Assembly (NCBI GenBank): GCA_023411405.1
Contig: JAEYOU010000072.1
Span: forward strand, 1-6,653
Source of the DNA: Pseudomonadota bacterium
GTDB lineage: Bacteria > Myxococcota > Myxococcia > Myxococcales > Anaeromyxobacteraceae
DNA: 6,653 bases
Direction of reading: 5' to 3'
Position 1 is the stretch's first letter, and every line of letters starts with the position of its first letter. The position numbers were made by a program, and so were the translations under genes. The notes below the pieces were generated by a model. That model did no database searches. It was given only the letters and a program-made list of their open reading frames with translations, and was not told the DNA's origin. Below are positions 1 to 5,414 of this stretch, one piece after another.

Positions 1-39
1 GAGCAGGTCCTCGGCGCCGTGGCGGGGGACGACGCGTAG
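1..39 (+). CDS. Possible C-terminal end of an upstream gene
   Basis: Reading from base 1 gives twelve sense codons (EQVLGAVAGDDA) and then TAG at 37-39. A perfect 7-bp inverted repeat starts on the last base of that stop, as expected if a gene ends here. The stretch is too short to show coding bias or a family, and the frame may be open by chance. This is a weak call based only on the stop-plus-hairpin arrangement. Confidence 0.2.
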   Translation, partial: EQVLGAVAGDDA

Positions 40-61
40 GGCCCGCACGACGGCCGGGCCC
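39..61 (+). terminator. Stem-loop after the putative upstream stop
   Basis: GGGCCCG (39-45) and CGGGCCC (55-61) form a perfect 7-bp GC stem with a 9-nt loop. No T-tract follows, so if it terminates transcription it is not a textbook intrinsic terminator. It would separate an upstream unit from the cassette starting at 176. The 62-163 stretch after it is GC-rich, with no promoter I can recognise. Confidence 0.3.
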
Positions 62-163
62 GCGGCCGACCGGCGTCCCCGCGTCGGGTCGCCGCCCGGT
101 CGCACCCCTCCTGCGGGCCGTCGCGCCCATGCCCAGCCTTCTCTCCGAGACGCGATGCACGCC

Positions 164-170
164 GGAGGGG
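164..170 (+). promoter_or_regulatory. Ribosome binding site setting the start at 176
   Basis: GGAGGGG at 164-170 lies 5 nt upstream of ATG 176. The earlier in-frame ATG at 155 has no such site, and translation from it would run through this purine block. The downstream ATG is therefore preferred. Confidence 0.75.
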
Positions 171-175
171 CGAAC

Positions 176-640
176 ATGGAATTCGGATCCCAGGATCAGG
201 ACCTGTATGCGCAGGGCTCGCCCGGCTCGAAGGACACCGGGGAGCTGAAGGAGAAGGCGACCCAGCTCACGCACAGCGCGCGCCAGCGCGCCATGAGCAC
301 GGTCGACGGGCAGAAGGCGCAGCTCAGCGGGTTGCTCGACAAGCTCGCGCAGTCCGCCGAGGGCGATCGGTTCGGCCAGTACGCCGCGGACTACGCGCGG
401 CGCGGGGCGGAGTACCTGCGCCGCCACTCGGCCGAGGAGCTGTTCGACAACGTGCGGTCCGGCGTCCGGGCGCGGCCGGGCCTGCTGCTCGGCGCCTGCT
501 TCGTGGCCGGCCTCGCGATCGCGCGGGTCATGAAGCGCGAGCCGGGTCCGCAGCGCTTCGGCGCCGACGGCGGCTGGGACGCGGAGGGCCGCGCGACGTA
601 CCAGGGCCGGCCCGCGTACTGGGACGAGGAGCTGCCATGA
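176..640 (+). CDS. Small single-membrane-segment stress protein ('nutrient deprivation-induced' type)
   Basis: A 154-residue protein starting at ATG 176, chosen over the in-frame ATG at 155 because of the ribosome site at 164-170. The N-terminal half is hydrophilic and probably helical (ELKEKATQL, VDGQKAQLSGLLDKLA). It continues into a YAADYARRGAEYLRR helix and a 'SAEELFDNVRSGVRARPGLL' stretch. One membrane segment follows (about residues 108-121, LLLGACFVAGLAIA) with the basic flank RVMKREP, then a Gly/Tyr-rich tail. This layout (long amphipathic helix, arginine-proline turn, one C-terminal membrane span) matches proteins annotated in rhizobia and relatives as nutrient deprivation-induced, and loosely the DUF883/YqjD inner-membrane proteins. 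Its stop overlaps the next start (ATGA, 637-640), implying translational coupling with the holin-X gene. The family assignment is from remembered pattern and no biochemical activity is claimed. Confidence 0.85.
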   Translation: MEFGSQDQDLYAQGSPGSKDTGELKEKATQLTHSARQRAMSTVDGQKAQLSGLLDKLAQSAEGDRFGQYAADYARRGAEYLRRHSAEELFDNVRSGVRARPGLLLGACFVAGLAIARVMKREPGPQRFGADGGWDAEGRATYQGRPAYWDEELP

Positions 641-1110
641 GAGCGGAGCGGGAGTTCTCCCGGGGCGAGCGGCTGTACGACCGGCCGCTCGGGGAGCTCG
701 TCCGCCAGCTCGGGCAGGAGAGCCAGGGCCTCGTGCGCGACGAGCTCCGCCTCGCGAAGGAGGAGCTCCGGGCCGAGCTCGCGAAGGTGCAGAAGGGCAG
801 CGCGCAGATCGGCGCGGGCGGGGCGGTGGGCTACGTCGGGCTCTTCCTGCTCGGCGTCACCCTGGTGGCGGTCGGGGCGACGTTCATGCCGGTCTGGCTC
901 TCGGCGCTGATCGTGACGGTGATCTACGCGGCGGTGGGCGGCGGGCTGATCGCCGCCGGGCGCGCCGCGCTCAAGAAGGCCCGCCCGGCGCGGGCGGTCG
1001 AGCACATCAAGGAGGATGGCCGATGGGCGAAAGAGACGATGCACGACATCAAGTCGAGCAGAGGCGCGAACGCATCGCGCACCTCGCCGGCGAGGTATCA
1101 CGACGCCTGA
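637..1110 (+). CDS. Holin-X / YqjE-type membrane protein (phage_holin_3_6 family)
   Basis: A 157-residue protein, translationally coupled to the upstream gene by ATGA, with its own GAGGAG site at 626-631. Residues 17-57 carry the characteristic helix (PLGELVRQL, then VRDELRLAKEELRAELAK). Two membrane segments follow, at about 60-82 and 87-108, and then a basic AALKKARPAR end. This is the standard build of the actinobacterial holin-X / E. coli YqjE family. Despite the name, members outside phages are stress-linked membrane proteins and not shown to lyse cells. The usual family end falls near residue 129. Here 28 further residues (from W130) extend into the next gene in another frame and look like read-through of a lost stop. 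The family call is firm; the function is unknown. Confidence 0.88.
   Translation: MRAEREFSRGERLYDRPLGELVRQLGQESQGLVRDELRLAKEELRAELAKVQKGSAQIGAGGAVGYVGLFLLGVTLVAVGATFMPVWLSALIVTVIYAAVGGGLIAAGRAALKKARPARAVEHIKEDGRWAKETMHDIKSSRGANASRTSPARYHDA
1011..1015 (+). promoter_or_regulatory. Ribosome binding site fixing the start of the DUF3618-like gene
   Basis: GGAGG at 1011-1015, within AAGGAGG, stands 7 nt before ATG 1023. This near-perfect site lies inside the holin-X coding frame. It argues that the 88-bp overlap between the two genes is real and not an error in choosing the start. Confidence 0.8.
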
Positions 1111-1952
1111 CGCCGGAATACGCCAAGGGGAGGGCGCGCGAGATGGCACGAGAGAAGATGGGGAAGGTGCGGGAGAGCGCGGTGCACAGCTCCTGGCTCG
1201 CGCCGGCGCTGGGCGCCGGCGTGGGGATGCTCGTCGGGAAGGCGCTGCAGTCGCGGGCGCAGTCACGCGAGGATCACCGCCACGACGACTACTACGAGGG
1301 CCGGTTCCGCAGCTCCGGGTACCGCGGGGACTACCGGGAGTACTACGGACGGACGGCGTACCGCGAGGACACGCCCTACGAGGCCTACGGTGAGGGCACG
1401 CCGCCGTCCGAGGTGGGGGAGGTGCCCGGCGGGCAGTACGCGACGGGCCACGAGCAGCAGCCGGGCGGGCGGCTCGAGGAGATGAAGGAGCACACCGGCG
1501 CGCGGGTCCAGGAGATGAAGGACCGGGCAGGCGCGAAGGTCGAGGACCTCAAGGGCCGGGCCGGCGAGCTGAAGGAGCGCGCCGGCGCCAAGGCCGAGGA
1601 CCTCAAGCACCGCATGAGCGACCAGGCGCACTCGCTCCGCGAGCGCCTGCCGGGTCGCGCGCAGCTCCGCGCGAGCACGTACGAGGACACCGGGCTGTGG
1701 GCGCTCGGGGCCGCGGCGCTGGGGCTCCTGTTCGGCTTCGCCCTCCCGGTGACGCAGAAGGAGCGCCAGCTCCTCGAGCCCGCGAAGCGCAAGGCGCGGG
1801 AGCTCGGGGAGCAGGCGAAGGAGATGGCCGTCGAGAAGGGCAGCCAGGCCCTCGACCAGGCCCAGGAGCGGATCAACGCTCCGTCGCAGGAGGGCCAGCA
1901 GGGCGGGCCGCAGCCGCAGGGGGAGGCGGAGTCGCCTCCCGCGCTTCACTGA
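1023..1952 (+). CDS. DUF3618-like membrane protein with LEA-type 11-residue repeats
   Basis: A 309-residue protein starting 7 nt after GGAGG. Residues 8-35 (RHQVEQRRERIAHLAGEVS, RRLTP) resemble the DUF3618 N-terminal helix with its conserved R/L-P end. A hydrophobic segment at about 58-73 (WLAPALGAGVGMLVG) follows. Then come a Tyr/Arg/Asp-rich, probably disordered region (84-123), a Gly/Pro linker, and a helical 11-residue repeat block (153-199). A second membrane segment (about 224-243) ends in ALP-V-TQKE, as in DUF3618 and YqjD-like proteins. The charged helix 244-285 and a Gln/Gly/Pro tail finish the protein. It is the third gene of the cassette and overlaps the holin-X gene by 88 bp. It is longer than ordinary DUF3618 proteins because of the Tyr-rich and repeat insertions. 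A role in shielding or organising the envelope during stress is inferred only. Confidence 0.85.
   Translation: MGERDDARHQVEQRRERIAHLAGEVSRRLTPEYAKGRAREMAREKMGKVRESAVHSSWLAPALGAGVGMLVGKALQSRAQSREDHRHDDYYEGRFRSSGYRGDYREYYGRTAYREDTPYEAYGEGTPPSEVGEVPGGQYATGHEQQPGGRLEEMKEHTGARVQEMKDRAGAKVEDLKGRAGELKERAGAKAEDLKHRMSDQAHSLRERLPGRAQLRASTYEDTGLWALGAAALGLLFGFALPVTQKERQLLEPAKRKARELGEQAKEMAVEKGSQALDQAQERINAPSQEGQQGGPQPQGEAESPPALH
1479..1619 (+). repeat. In-frame repeats encoding 11-residue helical (LEA/apolipoprotein-like) units
   Basis: Residues 153-199 of the DUF3618-like protein read as successive units: EMKEHTGARVQ, EMKDRAGAKVE, the partial unit DLKGRAG, ELKERAGAKAE and DLKHRMS. The pattern is acidic-(M/L)-K at the start and (R/K)-A-G-A-K in the middle. 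The 11-residue period and the alternating charge are typical of amphipathic helices in group 3 LEA proteins and exchangeable apolipoproteins. Near-identical codons (for example repeated GAGGACCTCAAG) suggest fairly recent internal duplication. Confidence 0.7.
1921..1940 (+). terminator. Tight hairpin in the last codons of the DUF3618-like gene
   Basis: GGGAGGCG (1921-1928) and CGCCTCCC (1933-1940) form a perfect 8-bp stem closed by a 4-nt GAGT loop, 12 nt before the end of the coding region. It may slow ribosomes or RNA polymerase or protect the mRNA 3' end. It has no T-tract, so its role as a terminator is uncertain. Confidence 0.4.
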
Positions 1953-1961
1953 GGTCGCCTG

Positions 1962-2008
1962 GGCGGTCGGTCCGTGGCTGCCGGGTCATCCGGCCCGGAC
2001 CGACCGCC
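1962..2008. terminator. Bidirectional stem-loop between convergent genes
   Basis: GGCGGTCGGTCCG (1962-1974) and CGGACCGACCGCC (1996-2008) are perfect 13-bp complements, extendable by two G-T pairs at the base. The loop contains a second stem, GCCGG (1980-1984) with CCGGC (1990-1994). It lies between the + cassette ending at 1952 and the - gene ending at 2057, so it can act for both strands. No T-run flanks it on either strand. Confidence 0.65.
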
Positions 2009-2056
2009 TGAACCGCTCGAGCGAACGCCGGGGCGCGCCTCGCGCTCTCGGAGGGC

Positions 2057-3220
2057 TCACTGCGTGGCCCCGTTCGCCCTGGTCGACTTCTCCGCCCTCT
2101 CCTCGAGCCGCTTGAGCACCCGATCGATCATGTCCCGGAGCAGCTTGTCCGCCGCGAACCCGGACACGACCGCGAGCACCGCGAAGGCGAACGCGGTCGC
2201 CCCGGCAGGTACCCCGAGGCTCACGACAGGCCCCGAGCTCCCGTCGGGCGGACCGAGCGAGAACACGATCGCGGACCTCGCCACCACGTACACGAACGCG
2301 GCCGCGAACGCGCTCAGGATGGGCTTCGCCAGGAGGGGGTACAGCAGGTAGCGCCAGTACGGGCCACCCTGGACGAACAGGAAGTCTCGCCGCGTCAGCA
2401 GATTGCTCGCGTACGCGCCCATGACCCCGAGCAGCATCACCGGCAGCAGGTCCGCGGCAGGCTCCTGCCCGAGCTGCGTGATCGGCGCGAAGACGGCCGC
2501 CTGGGTCGTCGCCCAGAGCACCGCGCTCGCGGCGAGGGCGGCGACGAGCAGCACGCCGCTCCACACGCTCGTCAGCATGTTCTCGGACAGGACCCAGAAG
2601 CGACGATCCACCTGCCCGTTGACCATCTGGAGCGCTGCGCGCACGGTCTCCCGCATCTGCTGGGTGGGCGCCTCGCCGGCGTTCAAGCTCTCCACGGCCT
2701 TCGCGAGGGGGCCCTTCTCACCGCCCTCGGTCCCGAGCCACAGCGCGCGGACGCCGGGATCGGAGATGTTCACGTCGAAGTCCGACCGGACCCCGAGCGC
2801 GCGCGCCGCGAGGCCGTCCCGGTCCACGAGGAGGATCAGGTCCTCGTCCACGCGGTGCAGGAACCGCCAGGCGAGGTGCGGGTGGCCCCAGTTCCCCGCG
2901 AAGCACGCACGCGCCTTCGCTGCGTTGTCGAAGCTCCGGTCGCGCAGGGCCGTGAGCGGTCCGGGAGGTACGTTCACGAGCTCCAGCTCCTGCTCGACGG
3001 CAGCGATCTTCGCCCAGAGCCGCTCCTGCGCTGGATGGAAGTGCTTCCGCAGTGCGTCGAGCTCGTCCTGGAGTGGGCGCCGCTTCGTCACCGCGCCCGG
3101 CTGCGGCGGTTCCCTCGGCGGAGGTAACGAGGTCGGCGGCGGCGTCGTCGATGCGTCCGCGGTCGGCGCGGTGGCGCCGCCCGTCAGTGTCAATGCCTTC
3201 GCGAGCCCCTCGTCACCCAT
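2057..3220 (-). CDS. Membrane protein of unknown function with Pro-rich N-terminus and about four membrane segments
   Basis: A 387-residue protein. The start at 3220 is set by GAGGGAGG (3226-3233) 5 nt upstream; an in-frame ATG at 3406 would add 62 low-complexity, Arg-rich residues and is not favoured. Residues 19-45 are a Pro/Thr-rich linker and 48-84 a charged helix. Residues 85-215 are a soluble alpha/beta-looking region (WRFLHRVDEDLILLVDRDG, SDFDVNISDPGVRALWL). Membrane segments fall near 220-246, 256-274, 291-320 and 331-356. They are linked by GAYASNLLTRRDF and followed by GFAADKLLRDMIDRVL and a charged tail. The 'GAYASNL' and 'GFA.(D/E)KLL' patterns recall uncharacterised bacterial integral membrane proteins, but I cannot name a family. 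There is no signal peptide, so the soluble part is probably cytoplasmic. The gene is divergent from the lipoprotein gene at 3575. A functional link is possible but unproven. Confidence 0.85.
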   Translation of the reverse strand: MGDEGLAKALTLTGGATAPTADASTTPPPTSLPPPREPPQPGAVTKRRPLQDELDALRKHFHPAQERLWAKIAAVEQELELVNVPPGPLTALRDRSFDNAAKARACFAGNWGHPHLAWRFLHRVDEDLILLVDRDGLAARALGVRSDFDVNISDPGVRALWLGTEGGEKGPLAKAVESLNAGEAPTQQMRETVRAALQMVNGQVDRRFWVLSENMLTSVWSGVLLVAALAASAVLWATTQAAVFAPITQLGQEPAADLLPVMLLGVMGAYASNLLTRRDFLFVQGGPYWRYLLYPLLAKPILSAFAAAFVYVVARSAIVFSLGPPDGSSGPVVSLGVPAGATAFAFAVLAVVSGFAADKLLRDMIDRVLKRLEERAEKSTRANGATQ

Positions 3221-3574
3221 GGCGGCCTCCCTCGTTGCCGGCAGGAGCACCGACGGCTCCTCCGTCCGTGGGTCTCCTCGACATCGCGAAGCGAGTCTAC
3301 GCCCGGCGCCGGATCGACCGAGGAGATCGCCTGGGTGCCCCATCGATCGCACCTCGGCGGCCAGATTCGCATCGTGGGTGAGGGTGCGGCGGCGGCGAAC
3401 GGTCAATCGGACAACGACCTGCGGGCGAACGGCTCGCCGGTCGCCGCCCGCGTGGGTTCTGCCCGTAGGAACGTCACCCTCGCCCGCGTGCGGACCGATA
3501 GTGAACGGAGAGCGTCAGCGGCCCTCCTGACGTGAGCGCCCCGCTCGCCGCCGGACGCCGGGGAGGAGGACGAC
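3221..3574. other. Divergent intergenic region, no gene seen
   Basis: This roughly 350-bp stretch separates the minus-strand membrane gene from the plus-strand lipoprotein gene and must carry both promoters. GGAGG-type ribosome sites sit at each end (3226-3233 on -, 3562-3569 on +). I see a 10-bp palindrome CCGGCGCCGG (3303-3312) and an inverted repeat CGTCAG (3513-3518) / CTGACG (3527-3532) just upstream of the lipoprotein gene. There is also a weak -10-like GATAGT at 3498-3503 without a good -35 partner. Several frames are open through here, but only because stop codons are rare at this GC content. Confidence 0.5.
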
Positions 3575-4270
3575 ATGGGAACGGCGAGCCGAGGAGTTTC
3601 CCTCGCAGCATGTGTCGGTGCGCTCGTCGCGTGCGCGCACGTGCCGCCGGAGGCGGTGCAGCTCTCGTATCAGCTCGGTCAGGACCTCGAGTCCCTCTAC
3701 GCCTCGTACGACGAGATGATCCACGACAGGTTCGAGGAGCTGCGGGCACGCCGCACCGCGTACGTCGACCAGGAGTGGGCCCGCGTCTACCTGGCGAAGT
3801 TCATCGAGAAGGGGAGGCTCGTCGAGATGGCCCAGGGCGCCGTCGTGCTCGACGTCGGTCACACGCGGTTCGTCCCGCCGACCGCGGGGCGCGAGAAGCT
3901 GGAGCTCCTCGACTCCGTCGCGGCCTGGAGCCGCTCGGCGGTCCGAGGGATCGAGCGGAAGCGGGCCGAGCTGGTGGCGCCCCTGGACGACCAGGAACGT
4001 GCGGTCCGGAGGGACCTCCGGGAAGCCTTCGGCCGCCTCCTCCACGCGAACGCGTACGTCTCGGCGCACCTCGCCAGCGCGAGCGGCGTGCAGCAGCAGC
4101 AGGACGAGCTCCTGCAGCGGCTCGGCATCAAGGAGCTCCGCGACCGGATCGACGGGCAACTCGTCAAGGCGTCCGAGGACGCGGCCGCCGCGCTGCAGAG
4201 GATCCGCGCCGGGGACGAGCTGGTCGACGAGATCACGGAAGAGGCGCAGCTCCTGGACAAGCTCCGGTAG
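3575..4270 (+). CDS. Helical lipoprotein of unknown function
   Basis: A 231-residue protein with GGAGGAGG (3562-3569) 5 nt before ATG. The N-terminus is a type II signal peptide: MGTASRG, a hydrophobic run (VSLAACVGALVA) and a lipobox LVAC with the modified Cys at residue 20. Residue +2 is Ala, which in E. coli rules would favour the outer membrane. The mature part is almost wholly helical and charged (SYQLGQDLESLYASYDEMI, RFEELRARRTAYVD, DELVDEITEEAQLLDKLR). A short region around 88-104 (GAVVLDVGHTRFVPP) is more strand-like. I recognise no catalytic motif or known family. It is followed after 13 nt by a small frameshifted gene with its own ribosome site, suggesting a two-gene operon, and is divergent from the membrane gene at 2057-3220. 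A periplasmic structural or partner role is only a guess. Confidence 0.85.
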   Translation: MGTASRGVSLAACVGALVACAHVPPEAVQLSYQLGQDLESLYASYDEMIHDRFEELRARRTAYVDQEWARVYLAKFIEKGRLVEMAQGAVVLDVGHTRFVPPTAGREKLELLDSVAAWSRSAVRGIERKRAELVAPLDDQERAVRRDLREAFGRLLHANAYVSAHLASASGVQQQQDELLQRLGIKELRDRIDGQLVKASEDAAAALQRIRAGDELVDEITEEAQLLDKLR

Positions 4271-4283
4271 ACGAGGATGAGCC

Positions 4284-4615
4284 ATGGCCAACGAGAGTGT
4301 CGGTACACCTGCAGGCGATACAGACTTGATGGAGAAGCTCTCCGACGAGTCCATTGATGAGGCGGATGCCGAGCTCGCCGAGGAGGAGCTGAGGATGATC
4401 CGTGAGACCACGTTCGACTGGGCGAAGTACCGCCCTGCGATCGGCGAGGAGGAGACCTACCAGGCGCTCCAGGGGCGGTCGCCGCAGCCACGGTGCACAA
4501 CGAGGCGCTCGCGCAGCTCAAGAAGCGCATCCAGGACCTGGGGGGCGCAGCCGTCTTGCTCGCGAAGAAGCTGCTGGTCACGACCGGGGGCCTCGCGAGC
4601 GGCGAGGTGGTGTGA
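4284..4615 (+). pseudogene. Small helical protein gene split by a one-base frameshift in a G4 run
   Basis: The start at ATG 4284 has GAGG (4273-4276) 7 nt upstream. The first frame encodes an acidic helical protein (SDESIDEADAELAEEELRMI, then TTFDWAKYRPAIGEEETYQALQ) to about 4475. It then turns into Arg/Ser-rich, shadow-like sequence (GRSPQPRCTTRRSRSSRS). From 4475 the -1 frame is clearly coding: AVAAATVHNEALAQLKKRIQ, then DLGGAAVLLAKKLLVTTGG and LASGEVV, with TGA at 4613-4615. One extra G in the GGGG at 4472-4475 would join both halves into a 110-residue protein. A 9-bp stem-loop begins at this stop, supporting it as the real gene end. Possible explanations are an inactivating deletion, a homopolymer sequencing error, or slippage at GGGG, where a GGG codon re-pairs perfectly one base back. 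The family is unknown. It lies 13 nt after the lipoprotein gene. Confidence 0.75.
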
Positions 4616-4656
4616 AGCGCCCGGAGCGGGATCGAGCTCGCACGCGTGGGCGCTTC
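4614..4656. terminator. Stem-loop between the frameshifted gene and the tRNA
   Basis: GAAGCGCCC (4614-4622) and GGGCGCTTC (4648-4656) are perfect 9-bp complements around a 25-nt loop that includes the palindrome CGAGCTCG (4633-4640). It begins on the TGA of the -1 frame of the small gene. It is also downstream of the minus-strand tRNA, so it could end both converging transcripts. No T-tract is visible. Confidence 0.5.
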
Positions 4657-4728
4657 CAGGCCCCACGGTGGTCCACGTACTCGACGCAGTTCGCGTCGCC
4701 GTTGCAGATCGCGCACTCGAAGATGCGA

Positions 4729-4801
<73 letters not shown>

Positions 4802-4814
4802 GCGAAACCGGCGT

Positions 4815-4843
4815 TAACTAGCATCGCCGGCGCGAGGCCGCAA
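4815..4843 (-). promoter_or_regulatory. Candidate tRNA-Thr promoter
   Basis: On the minus strand TTGCGG (4838-4843) is followed after exactly 17 nt by TAGTTA (4815-4820), with TG one base before the hexamer (TGCTAGTTA). The expected start point lies several bases before the tRNA 5' end at 4801. The -35 is reasonable (TTG conserved). The -10 matches consensus poorly, so this is a positional candidate only. Confidence 0.35.
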
Positions 4844-4908
4844 GGGGGTGAACGAGGCGAGCGCCTGGGGCGTTCCGTCCCACCGCTCGTTCAGCCCTCC
4901 TGAGCGCT

Positions 4909-4963
4909 CGTTCGTCCTTCGACTCCGCGGCCGCTGGCGCGGCCGCTACGCTCAGGACGAACG
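4909..4963. repeat. REP-like palindromic element
   Basis: An outer inverted repeat, CGTTCGTCCT (4909-4918) and AGGACGAACG (4954-4963), surrounds an inner 8-bp stem GCGGCCGC (4927-4934 and 4939-4946) with a TGGC loop. Unpaired TCGACTCC and TACGCTC segments lie between the stems. The outer motif (TTCGTCCTTCGACTC with ACGCTCAGGACGAAC) is one I recall as a dispersed intergenic repeat in several high-GC proteobacterial genomes. A near-copy, CGCTCGTTC, occurs at 4884-4892 and again at 4905-4913. It lies between the tRNA and the next gene and could act in mRNA end formation. Confidence 0.65.
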
Positions 4964-5007
4964 GCTTCGGCGATCCTCCTCCGCCCGCGCTCCTTAGCTT
5001 CCCCTCC

Positions 5008-5334
5008 ATGGCGAACAAGATGAGGCCGGGATCGCAGCGGAACGTGCTTGGGCAGGAGGCGGCCAACCTCCGCCGGGGCGCGCCCGGGAAGCGGTTCATC
5101 GGCGAACGCGCGGCGCAGGCTCGCGAGGCGAAGCAGGAGGAGCTGGCCAAGGTCACGCACCTCGCGGAGGCGGCGGAGGCCCGCCGGCGCGAGGAGCAGG
5201 AGCACGAGTCGGTGATCGGGATCCTGGCCGGCCTCGCGGTCGAGTCGTTCCGGCTCGCGAGGGCGTTCGCGATCGCGCCGTTCCGCATCCTCGATGCCAT
5301 CCGGCGCACGCGCGGGGCTGGGGCGGAAGCCTAG
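5008..5334 (+). CDS. Small basic helical protein of unknown function
   Basis: A 108-residue protein. The N-terminus is basic and Gly/Arg-rich (residues 1-33). A charged helix follows at about 34-67 (ERAAQAREAKQEELAKV, then EAAEARRREEQEHE), probably coiled coil. After it comes a hydrophobic or amphipathic segment at 69-98 (VIGILAGLAVESFRLARAFA, then PFRILDAI), and a short Ala/Gly tail. The C-terminal segment may sit in or on the membrane. There is no Shine-Dalgarno before ATG 5008 (the upstream bases are pyrimidine-rich). A weak TAGCTT at 4995-5000 places a possible transcription start on the ATG, so a leaderless transcript is conceivable. I recognise no family. Codon use fits its neighbours. 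It stands alone between the REP-like element and the tetR operator. Confidence 0.72.
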   Translation: MANKMRPGSQRNVLGQEAANLRRGAPGKRFIGERAAQAREAKQEELAKVTHLAEAAEARRREEQEHESVIGILAGLAVESFRLARAFAIAPFRILDAIRRTRGAGAEA

Positions 5335-5369
5335 CGGGCAGGCGCCAACCCCCCGGAACCAGGGGAAAG

Positions 5370-5387
5370 ACGCCCGAACCGGGGCGT
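5370..5387 (+). terminator. Short hairpin between the small gene and tetR
   Basis: ACGCCC (5370-5375) and GGGCGT (5382-5387) form a 6-bp stem with a 6-nt loop, 36 nt after the stop of the 5008-5334 gene and just before the tetR operator. There is no T-tract. It may separate the two transcripts. Confidence 0.35.
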
Positions 5388-5392
5388 GCGAA

Positions 5393-5410
5393 ACCGAATG
5401 TTCATTCGGT
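5393..5410. promoter_or_regulatory. Probable TetR operator palindrome
   Basis: ACCGAATG (5393-5400) and CATTCGGT (5403-5410) are perfect 8-bp inverted arms around a TT centre. The size, symmetry and relatively AT-rich core contrast with the GC-rich surroundings. GAATG-N2-CATTC cores are common in operators of TetR-family efflux repressors. It ends 4 bp before the -35 box of the tetR promoter, where a bound dimer would hinder RNA polymerase. Autoregulation of the tetR-efflux operon is inferred. Confidence 0.75.
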
Positions 5411-5414
5411 CGCA

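Noticed and set aside
637..1110. Prophage or lysis cassette suggested by the 'holin' family name
   Set aside because: There is no endolysin, spanin or phage structural gene nearby. Holin-X/YqjE proteins are widespread in non-phage stress operons.
391..1949. Long minus-strand open frames opposite the three-gene cassette
   Set aside because: They are Arg/Leu/Pro-rich readings caused by scarcity of stop codons at high GC. The plus strand carries coupled genes with ribosome sites and recognised families.
3221..3406. 62-residue N-terminal extension of the minus-strand membrane protein
   Set aside because: It is Arg/Gly-rich low-complexity sequence without a ribosome site at its start, whereas the ATG at 3220 has a strong GAGGGAGG.
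2403..3530. Long + strand open frame opposite the membrane protein gene
   Set aside because: Its Ser/Arg-rich composition is typical of the complementary strand of a high-GC gene, and it has no motif. The minus-strand frame has clear membrane segments and a ribosome site.
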